Positions 22,447-35,368 of a DNA stretch of 64,000 nucleotides are shown here, piece by piece. The notes beneath the pieces were generated by a model that saw only the letters and a program-made list of their open reading frames with translations, made no database searches and had not been told where the DNA came from. The stretch's first letter is position 1, and every line of letters begins with the position of its first letter. Origin of the DNA: Saccharum officinarum (Eukaryota > Streptophyta > Magnoliopsida > Poales > Poaceae). The stretch covers positions 94,840,932 through 94,904,931 of the forward strand of contig CM036168.1 in the NCBI GenBank assembly GCA_020631735.1, written 5' to 3'. A program made the translations under genes and the position numbers.

Positions 22447-22975
22447 TTGCCCCGCTGGCAAGCCACCCCTTCCCACGGCGTCCATCTCCGGCGCCCCTCC
22501 CTCCTCCTCCTCCCCGAGCTCGGCCGGAGGAGCTCCCACGACGGCGTCCATGGCGGAGCTCCTCCTCCACGCTGCTCCGTTGCCGTGGCTTCTCCTCCCC
22601 GCGGCCTTCTCCCCGGCGGCCTTCTCCACGCGGAGGTGGGACCTGGCCGTCCTTTAGCGGAGGCCCTGGATCCCTGGGAATTTGGCGGACGACGCTGAGG
22701 ATAGCGGACCCGCGGAAACGATAGCGGACGCCGCTGTGGGGCTCTCATCCGCTAAATCGGTCCTCCAGGATCATTTGCCGTGTCCCAGTGCAGTCGGTCT
22801 AACTAGGGCTTGTTCCAAGTCAAACCGGCAACCCACATTGTTTCCGCCCTCGGGTAGACCGGCACCGCACCACATACATACACGCACGCCAATTGCTTCC
22901 GTCTTCCCTTCACACGCCACCGACAGCCTGTTGGACCGGGCCCAACCATGCGGAAGCTTGCAAAGGTTACAATTA

Positions 22976-23205
22976 GGGCTTGTTTGTTTCAATGTGTTAA
23001 AGTTTAACTTCCATCACATCAATGTTTTCTCAAATGCATGGAGCACTAAATGTAGACTAATTGCATGCATGTCAGCACAGATTAGGAGTAATTTACGAGA
23101 CGAATCTATTAAGCCTAATTAGTCCAAAATTGGAAACTTTTTGTCAAATAAGACGAAAGTGCTACATTGTTTGTTAAATTTTAACTCCTCAAACCCAACA
23201 CCCCC
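22976..23205. mobile_element. Tourist-like MITE
   Basis: Terminal repeats GGGCTTGTTTG and CCAACACCCCC, flanked by TTA at 22973-22975 and 23206-23208. It is 230 bp and non-coding. Confidence 0.7.
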
Positions 23206-24629
23206 TTACATTACATGCACTGCACAGGTTTATTTCCTGCTGTCGCGTCCTAATTTTGTCATCAGAGATCAGACACTCGAAACCAATATGCAAAACAAAG
23301 CTGCTACTGTAGACGAAGCCAGTCCAGCCTCCAACGCCGTGCAACAGCAATGCAGTAGTGATGTCAAGTGTGGCTTTTGTCTCGTGTTCCTTGTGAAAAT
23401 TGGGAGCAACTAACTAGCAAAGGGAGATGAGATTATTAAGAGCAGCTATCAGCCTGACTTATCAATGTATACTTTCAGTCATGCCTTCCTTCCCTACGAG
23501 CAAGGGAATCTCAACATCATGCTGCCACTGCCACTGTCATGCTGTTGACGAGCAGCGCCGGATTGCTTGCAGTTGCAGTACGATTTTCTGGACCGGCCTG
23601 CTGGGACCGGGTTTCATCCTGCTTCCGGTTTCCGAATAATAAAATAATTGAACCCTAGTACACTAGCTGAAATTATAAGCCGGCTGAAACATACTGTTGG
23701 CTGGTTTTTTGTGAGAGAAAAATAATGTTTCGACTGAAAAAACAAGCTGAATAAGACGGATTATAAGCCAGATGAATAGGACCATAGGCCCGGATAGTCG
23801 TAGCAGCAGCTTGCTAATCCCTTTCAGCAAGTCCGCTATGAGTTGCTCAAAAAAAAAGCAAATCCGCTATGCCATCAACGTTCGTTCCACAAGCAGCCAA
23901 TGTTCTTTTTCTTGTTTTTGTTGTCAGTTCAATAATTTTTGTAAACAAAAAGTTATTTGTTTTGTTAATTAAACGAAAAGAAGGAGAGCATTAAGCGGCA
24001 TTGCAACTATCATCACCGAAGAAAAGGAAACCCTCTCATGAGTCATGCTGAGCCAATGAGCCCATGACAGTGCTCCATCATGCATGCATGCCCCATGTGC
24101 AAGGGAACAGTCGCAGTCAGCATTGTTCACATTTCTTTCAAGAGAAAAAAAATTAAAACAAAACATTACTTGGAAGTTGGAGCAGTGGTGAAAAGGACCC
24201 GAAAATGACTGCAGATGCAGCAGGAGTGTTAAACACCATGGCGACAGGGATGCAGGGAGGAGGTGAGTTTTGACAGGAACAAAAATTCAGGGGCCAGTGG
24301 TGCAATAGCAATAGCAATGCAATTCTCTCTTGACGAAATGAAGAAATCAAGGTCTGCCTGACGATTTTGTTAATTATGGCATAAGACAAGTGAGAGGTCC
24401 AGTCCAAGTTTGGTGAAATCAGGACGGTAGGGAGAGGGAGGAAAAGGAAAGAAACCTGACATCTGATGCGGAGGCAAGCCCCTCACCAAACCTCCATTCA
24501 TGGAGCACAATTACATTAGTTATTAGGAAAGCAGGAGGAAAAAGGGGAGATGCATACGTACTCCTATATAGCAATATCATACTGCAGCAAGAGAAGAATC
24601 AGCCGCTGACAGCCTTCCTAACCCTCCTT
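23206..24629. other. Spacer without recognised gene
   Basis: Nothing beyond short shadows and a relic of a small MITE family at about 23675-23788. A TATA-like CTATATAG at 24565-24572 lies about 875 bases upstream of the first IRX10-like start codon; a MITE lies between them. Confidence 0.4.
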
Positions 24630-24649
24630 TCTCGCTCATCCCTTTCTTG

Positions 24650-25080
24650 GTTCCAAGTGGTATTAGACTACCGTATGGACCTCTATATTCATCCTCTATA
24701 CGTCCTAGTCAGCAAGATTCTCTCCTTTATACTCAATTCTCCCGCACCCATCCATCCTCTATATCATCCTCTATTTACTTTATCCACCATGGGACCCACT
24801 TATCACTTTATCTAAATATATCCATGTGTGATTTAGTTTTGAAGGATTTATTGAGACGAATTTAATGGTGCAATCGAAATTTAATTTTAATTTTTGGTTT
24901 GTGAGTTATAGCATTTTCCCCTTTGTTTAGCTAGTGAGACCCGCTACTCTAGAGTATAGAGTAAACACTGTACTCTAAATATAGAGCAAGAGAAAGAATA
25001 GAGTATCGTTTTAGAGTACCCAATGCAACAGTTTTTACTCTGTATTCGTAATGTAAAGCTTTAGAGTATCGCCCACCGCG
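24650..25080. mobile_element. Non-autonomous element, copy A (inverted relative to 54435-54819)
   Basis: Shares long stretches, in inverted orientation, with 54435-54819: 'gacctctatattcatcctctata', 'ctatttacttt', 'aatccttcaaaactaga' (reverse complement), and the terminal block of repeated AGAGTA/TACTCT words. A partial copy lies at about 56885-57125 and a start-only copy at 21926-22080. TACTCT-rich ends suggest terminal structure. The superfamily was not determined. It sits about 365 bases upstream of the first IRX10-like start. Confidence 0.65.
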
Positions 25081-25444
25081 CGTAGTCTTAGAACATGACC
25101 CCTATTTCTCCGTCCTCCTGAAGCTCTGCTGTGCTGTGCCGCTGTGCGTGTGTGCGCGCGCGTTGGAGGAAGGAGGAAGGAAGCCTAGGAAAGCCACCGC
25201 TCACCTTCTCGCTCCCCACCAAACGCCGCTTGGTAGGAGGAGAAGAATTGGCCGAAAAGCTTCCCGTTGGCCGGGATCTCTTCTTCTTTAATTACCCCCT
25301 GGGGATTGCCTGGCTCATTAGACCAGACCAGACAGGGAGACAGAGAGAGGGCTGGGGGAGGAGAGTGGAGACACAGAGAGACATCGGGTGCTCGCTGGGA
25401 AGAGGAGGAAGAGTTTCGTGGGGAGGGGAAGGATCCAGAAGAAG

Positions 25445-28034
25445 ATGAGGCGGTGGGTCTTGGCCATCGCCATTCTTGCCGCTGCCTCGGCGGCGGCGCT
25501 CTTCATTGGGGCCGAGGCCCAGGCGGTCCAGCAGGGCCACCAGACAGAGAGGATCTCAGGTGAGAGATGATGGACCTCTCTTTTCCTTGCGTTTGTTTCC
25601 ATCTTGCTTCTGATCTTGATAGGCACATCCTTGTCAGTTTGTACTTTGTAGAACTCAAGCTGCTTGGTCTGTCTATTTGGTGTTTGTTGTGCATTTGCTA
25701 GTAATTTGGTGAAGCAAGATTTTTTTATTTTTTTTGGCGGCGATTACGATTAGTGTGGCAGTTGACCTGTCAGTCCTCTGAATCCTAAATTCATAGAAGT
25801 TCGATCCTGATTTCGTATGCTAATAAGTTACAGATAAACTGAATGCAGGTGTATCCTTTGCTGTTCTATTCATATCTATTTGATCCGGCGCTCGCGAAAT
25901 TTAGCACCAAAAAGACACTTTTTTGACATGCTGCTCCTACTCACAGACATGCTTTTTATTTTTGTGGCTGGCTGACTGATGCACTATTTTATCGTGGAAA
26001 ATGTAGAATGCAATATGATGCTTATTTCCTACGTTCTATCGTCCACACCTACAATTTCTATTGGTAGTTCGTCAGGCTTGGACAAATAGAATCGTACTCA
26101 ATCACTGAGCAATAACTGATAACTGACTCACGATGACAGTTATGATTTATTCAGCTTAGCGTAGGTGCAAAAATTCACTTTTGAGTTTAGACCTATATAT
26201 GGCTTACTAGTACCTAGCGGACTTTCCTTCGATCATTTCATTGTACTTTTATGATCCTGTGATCCCTAGCATGGTTCTACGACCAAGTATATTCTTTTCC
26301 CTACCTTTGTGCAAAACCTTGATGCTGTGGGCAATAAAAATGCAGGGAGTGCTGGTGACGTGTTAGAAGATAACCCTGTTGGGAGGCTCAAGGTTTACGT
26401 CTATGATCTCCCCAGTAAATACAACAAGAAGCTGCTGAAGAAGGATCCTAGGTGCCTCAACCACATGTTTGCTGCGGAGATCTTCATGCACCGGTTCCTG
26501 TTGTCGAGCGCTGTCCGAACTTTTAATCCGGAAGAAGCGGATTGGTTCTACACGCCCGTGTACACCACATGTGATCTGACTCCTTCGGGTCTTCCCCTTC
26601 CCTTCAAATCTCCTCGCATGATGCGCAGCGCGATTGAGCTGATTGCCACAAACTGGCCTTACTGGAACAGATCAGAGGGTGCAGATCATTTCTTTGTCAC
26701 ACCACATGACTTTGGTGCTTGCTTCCATTATCAGGTACAAACACCACCAGTACATGAAGTAGCTGTAGCGTGCATTTATTTATGCTTCCACTAATAAAGG
26801 TTAGATGTTAAGCAATAATAGATAAGTACTGAATATCAACATTTGAAACAAGTGGGACATATCTAATTGTGTCACAGAACATGGGGCATTGTGGGCATCA
26901 AGATTCTTGTTTCACTATGAATGAACTACTCTGACTAAACTAATTCAGGCTCCACATGTTCTTCGTCCCTTGTTGAAGAAACATGCCTCAGGTTGGAAAT
27001 TTTGTTAGTTGTAATACTGATATCCAGATTCATGGTTATTAACTAACTGCCTAATAGAAATGACAACTTGTTAAACTTCCAGTTGGCACCTTTAGCTACA
27101 GGCTGTTCCAACATCTCTATATTTCTGTAACACAAGCGTTCGATTTTTTCAGGAAGAGAAAGCAATCGGACGGGGAATCCTTCCCTTGCTTCAGCGTGCT
27201 ACACTGGTTCAGACCTTTGGACAGAAGAACCATGTCTGCCTGAAGGACGGGTCCATCACAATCCCACCATTTGCACCTCCCCAGAAAATGCAGGCTCACC
27301 TTATTCCCGCAGACACCCCTCGGTCCATCTTCGTGTACTTCCGTGGTCTGTTCTATGACACCAGCAACGATCCTGAGGGTGGTTACTATGCGAGGTAAAT
27401 CATCTATCTGTCTGCAAGTGATGCAGCTTCCCTCAATGTCTGCCTCTTTCTTCCCCAGTCAGTCATTGCAATACTGCGTCCTAGGTCTGATCTCTGATCA
27501 TTCTTTATGTTCTACTACAGAGGTGCTCGTGCATCAGTCTGGGAGAACTTCAAGAACAACCCACTCTTTGACATCTCGACCGATCACCCACCGACTTACT
27601 ACGAGGACATGCAGCGTTCAGTGTTCTGCTTGTGCCCATTGGGTTGGGCTCCATGGAGTCCCAGGCTGGTGGAAGCCGTGGTTTTTGGCTGCATCCCGGT
27701 GATCATCGCCGATGACATTGTCCTTCCCTTCGCGGACGCCATTCCGTGGGAGGAGATAGGTGTGTTTGTCGCCGAGGAGGATGTCCCCAAGCTGGACAGC
27801 ATCCTGACGTCCATTCCAACAGATGTTATACTGAGGAAGCAGCGTCTCCTCGCGAACCCGTCGATGAAGCAGGCCATGCTGTTCCCCCAGCCTGCTCAGG
27901 CGGGAGATGCATTCCACCAGATCCTAAACGGGCTCGCGCGCAAGCTCCCGCACGGTGACAACGTCTTCTTGAAGCCCGGGGAGAGAGTCCTGAACTGGAC
28001 CGCTGGACCGCCAGGCGACCTGAAGCCTTGGTAG
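25445..28034 (+). CDS. IRX10L: IRX10-like xylan glycosyltransferase, GT47 (copy 1, 419 aa)
   Basis: Four exons: 25445-25559, 26346-26734, 27153-27394, 27521-28034; GT-AG introns, continuous frame, 1260-base CDS. IRX10-type GT47 enzymes extend the beta-1,4-xylose backbone of glucuronoxylan in the Golgi, with IRX9/IRX14 partners (family knowledge). A hydrophobic N-terminal signal or anchor occupies residues 5-25. The exostosin fold follows with KVYVYDLPSKYNKK, YTPVYTTCDLT, HDFGACFHYQ and FVYFRGLFYD. The nucleotide-sugar half has CLCPLGWAPWSPRLVEAVVF (residues about 285-304), GCIPVIIADDIVLPF and VLRKQR-type helices. It ends DLKPW, as in the family. Length matches IRX10 proteins (about 410-420 aa). 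The ATG is the first in frame and is followed by the signal sequence. Exon lengths are identical to copy 2, indicating tandem duplication. Confidence 0.93.
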
Positions 28035-29891
28035 CATCTGCAATATTACTATAACTTTTTGGGAAAAAATTGAGGACATGGTGATATACATACGTGCGCC
28101 TTTAAGTTACCATGGCTGCATAGTGCTGACCACAAGCCAAATGTACATTTTTGTATGTTCTTTCTTCTTTCCCTATAGCTGCTATACTTCCATACCATAT
28201 ATCTTCATTTCTCTCTCTTTTTTTGCCCCTTTGACTAAGTGATGAGAATGTCAGCCTTGTGAATCATGTGGATACCATAGTCGAAATCTACAACATTTTA
28301 CTCACTCTGAATGTCTGAACTCATTCTCATTATCCCCCTGATCGAGCTGACAATGGCCATATATACTGCACATGGACCGACAACGTGTTTGTGCTGCAAG
28401 ATTTCGTTTCCTTTGCTTCCTTTCATCATCTAATGCAAAGGTGAAACTACTTTTTGAAGCAAGATCATTGGGAAGCCTGTCTGATTTGCTGATGGCTGAT
28501 GACTTATCAGGGCAGCATGTCGTTGCAGTCATTGTTTGAATGTTGCTGAGTTCTCAAGAAAGTTGCGACGTGAGCACAATAACCTAAAGAAAGATTGTTG
28601 GTTGTTAGTATAATATAAGTGGTGGGTGCTAGAAGGGTTAGAATTGGATTCAACATCAGCACGTTTCCTTTTTTTTTTTTCCGCCGACGAGGTGTATGAG
28701 CTAGTCCTTTTCTTAACTTGTATAGGTTGTACTATGATTTCGGAAGGTTCCTGACATGGTACCTTGACCAAATGACCAAATAATTTATCCTACAGTACTA
28801 CTATTATCAGTTGGTTTGTAGAAACTCTAATACTGTACTATCAAAATATGTCTGAAATATGGATATACTGGTACAACTTTGATGCATATAGTTTGACAGT
28901 ACTTGTTAAGACCTTGCTTGGATCTCTTGGACTAATAACTAGTTGTCTAAACTTTAGTCTTTACAGATCCAAACAGGAGGATTAATGGGTGGACTAAAGT
29001 TTAGTCAATGCTCTAACTAGTTATTAGTTCACTAGTCTGTAGAACCTAACTATACCAGGGGCTAATAACTAGTTCTAGTCTATAAAGCCCAATAGTTAGT
29101 TCAAGTTAGTTGTGGAAGTTTCGTTTGTATTTAATAGTCTGCCACGTATGCATTTTTATGACATGATAATGTTTTAATGAAGAGAGAGAGGAAGTGAGTT
29201 TCATAGGGATGAAACTCTCTCGGCACGATTATCAACTCTCTATGAGTCATAGAATTAAATTCTATGAAATCATGGAATTAAACTTTGCATTGAGAGTTAG
29301 TGCTTCATTTAAGTTTTATTTCATTCTACATGACATGACAATCTTGGAAATGACGTAATGAAACTCTCTGTTGAGACGGGTCTTACAAAACTTGACCCTA
29401 ATACTAGTTGTTGTGAAAAGAAAAGGAGTAGCTAGAATTATTGAGCCATTGGCCATTGTTTGTACCCTCCGCCTGCATGCAAGTTGAGATGTCTGCGAAC
29501 GAAACAGAAATCATGGTGGAGGAATCGTAAACATGCATGCATGGTTTGTCTATTCGGTTTAGGGCCATTGTTTGTAACCGCCGGCGACAAAAACAATTCG
29601 GCAGGCCGTGATGAATGATTATAGCAAGATCAACAATCAGCAATTGGAGAAGAAGATGAGATGGACCGGAGCACCTAACCTGAACGACGGCACTGGGCGG
29701 ACGAGGCGGCGAAATGGCGGAGGTCAAGCAGGCAGATTAGGCCACAGGGCCACATGGGAGAAGGACAAGGAGAAGAGGAAGATGACCGGTGGTTAGATGA
29801 GACTAGAGACCAGTGAGTCCATTTTAGTCTCAAATGGTCCCTACTTTGTCAAACGAGGAAATAAAGTGGGTTTAGGCTGTAGTCTCGTGTG
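28035..29891. other. 3' flank of IRX10-like copy 1 and MITE-like spacer
   Basis: 28035-28300 is probable 3' UTR. 28905-29080 has fold-back words (TTGGACTAATAACTAGTT... AACTAGTTATTAGTTCACTAG) and resembles fragments at 52755-52915 and 55195-55385, a diverged MITE family. 29150-29400 is AT-rich. No gene is supported. Confidence 0.4.
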
Positions 29892-30695
29892 CAGGGGCGG
29901 ATCTACCAATATGGCAAGCTCTGGCGGCCGCCAGACCTCCGTGCCGGTGAGCAAGCGACTCCTCCCTCCTTCAGATGGACCTTGGCAGCCATGGCCGAGC
30001 CCTGAGCTTCCGTGCCTTTGTTTTTTCGCGAGAGGATGGAGGAAACGGAGAAGACAACGATTCGTTACGGTCCCGCGAAGCGAATCATTGCTGTACTTGG
30101 GCCTACTGGGCCGCGTACGCAACTCCACGTGACTTGACTTTTACCATTCAGTTCCAATTCACGTGACTCCCCATCCGGCCATCCGCCTTGCAAATTCCAA
30201 CGAAGAGACCACTGATCCGGCGATCCATGTTGAAGCCTCAATTTGATCGGCGATCATTCCACCAGCACCAAGAATGTGACACGGTTTATAGATACAAATA
30301 TATCATTATTCTTTATGGATATACTCATATGCATATACAAATATATCATTATTCCTTCCACTGTATTGCTCTCACCGTCCCTAAATAATTGTTGTTGTTT
30401 ATTTTATGCCGTAAGTTTGACTAGATTTATACATAGAAAATGTGTGCAACATTCGTATCTCCAAATAAATTTATTATGAAAATAGATTCAACGATCTATC
30501 TAATGATATAAATTTTATACCATAAATATTATTTTTAATATACATTTAGTCATGGTTGTTTCTCGGAAAACGAAAACGATAATTATTTAGGGAGAGAGGG
30601 AGTATTATATCTTATTTTCTATATAGTTGCTCCATCATATAAATTAGTAGTACAAAGTTCGCCATAGGTGAACTTTGATCCTAGATCCGCCACTG
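29892..30695. mobile_element. Non-autonomous hAT element with perfect 8-bp TSD
   Basis: 804 bp with terminal inverted repeats CAGGGGCGGATCTA and CTAGATCCGCCACTG. An exact 8-bp duplication CTCGTGTG lies at 29884-29891 and 30696-30703. The 8-bp TSD and CA-type ends define the hAT superfamily. No transposase is present. It carries a nested Stowaway-like MITE (30369-30602) and a short GC-rich internal stretch of unknown origin. Confidence 0.85.
30369..30602. mobile_element. Stowaway-like MITE nested in the hAT element
   Basis: Right end TTATTTAGGGAGAGAGGGAG followed by TA; the left end CTCACCGTCCCTAAATAATT is its diverged inverted copy. The AT-rich interior is typical of Stowaway relics. The left TA is not preserved. 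Confidence 0.6.
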
Positions 30696-30955
30696 CTCGT
30701 GTGGGGTGGCTATTTGACACTGCTAGCCTAACTTGACACCCCATGCCTCTCCCTCTCTCCTCTTTATTACGTCGAAACCATCCCCACCCAGGACATTTTA
30801 GTCCTTTAGTCTCTTCTAGTATCCGAAACCAAACAGATTAGGAGACTAGACCCTAAAGCTTAGTCTCTAGTTCTGGACTTATGAACGAACAGGGGCCAGA
30901 TGATGATGATGCATGAATTGTACTGTTGTGCCGAAGCAACACGCAAAGAAAATAA

Positions 30956-31185
30956 GGGTGTGTTTAGTTCGTGATTTTTTTTGGCTTCGGTTACTGTAGC
31001 ATTTTCGTTTGTATTTACCAATTAATATCTAATTATAGATTAATTAGGCTCAAAAGATTCGTCTCGTGGTTTTCTACTAAACTGTATAATTAGTTTTTAT
31101 TTTTATCTATATTTAATGCTCCATACATATGTCAAACATTTGATGTGACGAGGAATCTCGAAAATTTTTGGAAATCAAACACCCC
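30956..31185. mobile_element. Tourist-like MITE
   Basis: Terminal repeats GGGTGTGTTTAGTT and AATCAAACACCCC, flanked by TAA at 30953-30955 and 31186-31188. It shares the internal core with 18180-18404. Confidence 0.75.
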
Positions 31186-31188
31186 TAA

Positions 31189-31618
31189 GAGCAAGGTTAA
31201 TGATATCGCTGGTTGAAGGCTAAATGGCTTTGCCATGTCATACACAGGCGATAATATAGCTGGTTCATATAATGGCTTGGCTGTAAGTTGGAAGATGCCA
31301 ATATTTAATGCTTGCATGAGCATATCATCAGTTGTGAATGTATATCTCTGTGGTCATTATATTACACAGGCAGCACCACGGTATTGCCACAGTTGAAATA
31401 AAAGAAAGGCTGCTAATAGACGCACAGGATCAAGAACGTCGGCTCCTAACGCTTGCAGAAGGCTGAAAGCGGGCGTTTTGTCCTCGAGGTGTGTGATGCA
31501 GCCCGGCGAAGAACGAGACGCCGGCTCTCTTCTCTCTCCGTTTCTCACCCCTCCACCTAGGATTTTACTGACGTGGTAAAGTATACAACCTGCCTAGTCA
31601 GTCTTATTATACTTGCTC
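31189..31618. mobile_element. Second Tourist-like MITE family, sharing a TAA with its neighbour
   Basis: Terminal repeats GAGCAAGGTTAAT and ATTATACTTGCTC, flanked by TAA at 31186-31188 and 31619-31621. The left TAA is also the right TSD of the previous MITE, so one element inserted into the TSD of the other. Confidence 0.7.
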
Positions 31619-32844
31619 TAAGGTGAAGACGCAACAGGGCAGGCGGCATGCATGCAAATCGTGCTAGTAGGTCCCAACTGCAGTGCTGCACCGACAGTGT
31701 CTTACCACTTAACAGTGGCACGAGGCAGCTACTACGAGTAGTTATTGGTACTGGTACCAAGCAAATTAAAAGGACAGGAAACGAAAGGAAGAAGAAAGGG
31801 ATGGGTGGGTTGGATATTTGGATTACCATAAGCATAGAAAAGGCAGCAGCAGCTGGCTAGTGATATGATAATAATCCCCGTTCTTGATCGACGACGACGA
31901 TCGCTCCGTTTCATCAGCTCGCTAACCTCATTCACCAGCCGCCAAAATAATTGCTTGGACGCCATCTTATTCATACGGGTGCCGCGAGCTTTTAACTAGA
32001 AATTCACCTTGTATGTACGTAGTTCATCAATATCCAGCCATATAATCTTTAGCAGTTCGATAACAATGAAGCCTTTTTCTCTCTGAAACGACATGTTTAT
32101 TCTGATTTGCTACGCGAGAAAAATATTGTTTCTTATTTTCTTCCAAAATACTGCTCAAGTGCTGACGAAGAACAGAACGAGTAATGACGCTGATCAGACA
32201 GCTCTGACAAAAACAAAAAAAAAACACCCTCAAAATTCCATGAACCCCATGGATAGTACGACATTTGAAGGCAGCAGTGATATGTCAAAATGGCGTGTTA
32301 ATCGTTTTCGATTTTTTTATCACAATTTGTAAAAAATATGTATAATATTTATATCTCTAAATAAATTTATTAAAAAACTAGATTTAAATTTTTTTAATAA
32401 TATTAATTATATACTATAAATATTAATATTTTTTAATATATAATTTTTTTAAAGTTGTTTCCGGAAGCGACAGACATCGAGTACTCGATGAGGGCAACCT
32501 GGCACCCACCCCCTCGTCCTCCTCTGCTGCCTGCTGTCCTCTCCGCTCTCCCCACTCCACTCCACCGACAGCTCGTCACTGACGGCGACGGCCCGCAAGC
32601 CACCGCCATCATCGCCACTCGCTCCCACACCTGTGCCAGTGCCATCCCATCCCTTTTGACTCCTCATCGGCCTCCCTCTCGTCACCACCTGTGTCCGGGT
32701 GTCCCTGTCCCTGCCTTCACAGCAGCATCAATCAATCCCACGAGCTTCCTGCTGCTTCCCCGGTCGGTTGCCCCCATTCTCCGGAGCCAGCGTCGCCTCG
32801 ATCTCCCCCTTCCTCGTGTGCCGACGGAGGGTGGCGGGCGACTA
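31619..32844. promoter_or_regulatory. Spacer and 5' region of IRX10-like copy 2
   Basis: 31620-32450 has no gene and includes AT-rich Stowaway-like debris at about 32285-32460. A TATATAA motif near 32436-32443 lies about 400 bases upstream of the start codon and could be the core promoter. 32470-32844 is CT/GC-rich and fits a 5' UTR; its open frames are composition-driven. Confidence 0.4.
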
Positions 32845-35368
32845 ATGGGGACGGGGGCGGGGAGCGTGCGGGCGATGGCCGCCGCGCTCGCCGTCTTGCT
32901 TCTCGCCTGCTCTGGCGCCGTCGCTGTCGCCAGGGCGCAGGACACCGAGCGGATCGAAGGTACGCCGCCCGGGCCTCGCTCGCTCTCCTTCCCCTTTCCT
33001 CTTGCTTGCGCCACGCTCCGATTACGCATTGCCTCGCTGCCCCTCCTGCCTCTCCACGCCACGCGCCCCGGTGGTTGGTAATGGATCTGCCGCCGCCGCC
33101 GCCGCTGCTGCGATTGGAACTGGAACCCTATGAAGCAGCAGCCATGGCCACACGAGCGGGCGAGCACAGATCTGCCGTTGGATCAGCTCCTCGCTCAGGC
33201 GGTTCTACGCTTTCCTTTGCCTAGTCCACGATTCCGAGGAACTAGCGGTCGCACTCAGTTGTCAGTTCTGCTTACTGTGTGCGCGATGAAATCCCACCCC
33301 CCGGCTGGGAAGTTGACACTTGCATGTGTCTTCTCTGCATACTGCATTGTGTTGCGTGCTCTCAAATTATGTGCATCTGAGCAATGGGTAATATAAACTT
33401 CACTGCACAAGTGTATTTTGATTCTTTCCCAAGTATATATGGCCAAACCCAAGGCCGTGTCAAGTAGCAAGTTTTTTACTAAATAAGCAAGGGCACCTCA
33501 AGCAGTAGAAACTAGTACAGATTAGCAAACTTAACTGAGTGTTTAATAGCTACTCCCTCCGGTCAGCAAAAGATGACGTTTCAGACAGCAGAACTGATAT
33601 ACAAGCAAGTCAAAAATCATGTCTGGAACCTCAACTTTAGTTGACCGGAGGTACTACAATATGGATTATCTATCCTTTTGGGTTGGAGTTCACTAATTAA
33701 AAATACTGACCTTCTTGACCCCATATAGCTACATCCTACTAAAATTAATTCTGTTTACCAGTAGTAAACTTTGGATTGTAAGGCTCATCGAAATTCATAG
33801 TAAATTGCATGCTGTGGCTACTGGTTAGTATAGCTTCAACTATGCATTGCAGTGAAAGTGTAATGGCTTTGAAATTAGGATTGTGGTGTTACAGTTCAGA
33901 TTTATCACATTTTCTTTGCGCTTGCGGTCCTGATTAAATTTCAGGAAGTGCTGGTGATGTGCTCGAAGATGATCCCGTTGGGAGGCTCAAGGTGTATGTC
34001 TACGAGTTGCCGACCAAGTACAACAAGAAGATGGTGGCTAAAGATTCTAGGTGTCTCAGCCACATGTTTGCTGCAGAGATCTTCATGCACCGCTTCCTGT
34101 TGTCTAGTGCGATACGGACTTTAAATCCAGAAGAAGCTGATTGGTTCTATACTCCAGTATACACCACATGTGATCTCACACCATGGGGCCATCCCTTGCC
34201 ATTCAAGTCTCCACGAATAATGAGAAGCGCGATTCAGTTCATTTCCAATCGTTGGCCATACTGGAACAGGACAGAGGGAGCAGATCACTTCTTTGTTGTG
34301 CCACATGACTTTGGTGCATGCTTCCATTACCAGGTGAGTTGTAGAACCATAATAAACCATGAATTCTCAGATGTATTGCCAATGCAATGTGAAATGAACC
34401 TAGCCTGGAAACTCATAAAATGGAATTTGAGACCACTCATTTCCAATGCATAATATTTCTATCCTTCTATTCATATTTGCTCATAGGACCACTCATCTAA
34501 TGTCATTCAAAATACGCTTTGTTCAGGAAGAGAAGGCTATCGAGCGAGGAGTTCTTCCATTGCTTCGCCGTGCTACACTGGTTCAGACTTTTGGGCAGAA
34601 AGATCATGTCTGCCTAAAGGAAGGCTCCATCACCATCCCACCATATGCTCCTCCTCAGAAGATGAAAACTCACCTTGTTCCCCCAGGGACCCCTAGGTCA
34701 ATTTTTGTCTATTTCCGCGGTTTATTCTATGACACTGCAAATGATCCTGAGGGTGGTTACTATGCAAGGTACGCACCTTAATTACACGCCCTAACAAGAA
34801 GCCTTAATGAACCATTGAATCAAGAGTCCTGATGTACCTATGTCTACAATGCAGGGGCGCCCGTGCATCAGTATGGGAGAACTTAAAAAACAACCCGCTA
34901 TTCGACATCTCAACAGACCACCCACCAACCTACTATGAGGACATGCAGCGTGCCGTCTTCTGCCTGTGCCCACTAGGCTGGGCCCCATGGAGCCCCCGTT
35001 TGGTGGAGGCAGTGGTGTTCGGCTGCATCCCGGTGATCATCGCCGACGACATCGTCCTTCCCTTTGCGGATGCAATCCCGTGGGAGGAGATTGGTGTCTT
35101 TGTGGCTGAGGACGACGTCCCGAAGCTGGACACCATCCTGACATCCATACCGATGGAGGTGATCCTCCGGAAGCAGAGGCTCCTCGCGAATCCATCCATG
35201 AAACAGGCCATGCTGTTCCCGCAGCCCGCGCAGCCTGGGGACGCCTTCCACCAGATCCTGAACGGGCTGGCGCGGAAGCTGCCGCACGGCGAGGGCGTGT
35301 TCCTGAAGTCCGGGCAGAAGGTGCTCAACTGGACCGAGGGCCCCCGTGGCGACCTGAAGCCATGGTAG
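32845..35368 (+). CDS. IRX10L: IRX10-like xylan glycosyltransferase, GT47 (copy 2, 419 aa)
   Basis: Four exons: 32845-32959, 33945-34333, 34527-34768, 34855-35368. Their lengths (115, 389, 242, 514) equal those of copy 1 exactly, with the same phases. Predicted role: Golgi xylan backbone elongation, as for copy 1. The N-terminus has a hydrophobic stretch (MAAALAVLLLACSGAVAVA); an alternative in-frame ATG ten codons downstream would still keep it. GT47 landmarks are intact: KVYVYELPTKYNKK, CDLTPWGHPLPF, HDFGACFHYQ, YFRGLFYDTANDPEGG, GCIPVIIADDIVLPF and DLKPW. Most differences from copy 1 are in the N-terminus and between residues 50 and 130. Introns 2 and 3 are shorter than in copy 1, and intron 1 is 985 bp. 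Confidence 0.93.

Noticed and set aside
22051..22657. Overlapping open frames of 166-249 codons on both strands
   Set aside because: Produced by the frame-rotating 59-bp GC-rich minisatellite; low-complexity Arg/Pro/Ala composition.
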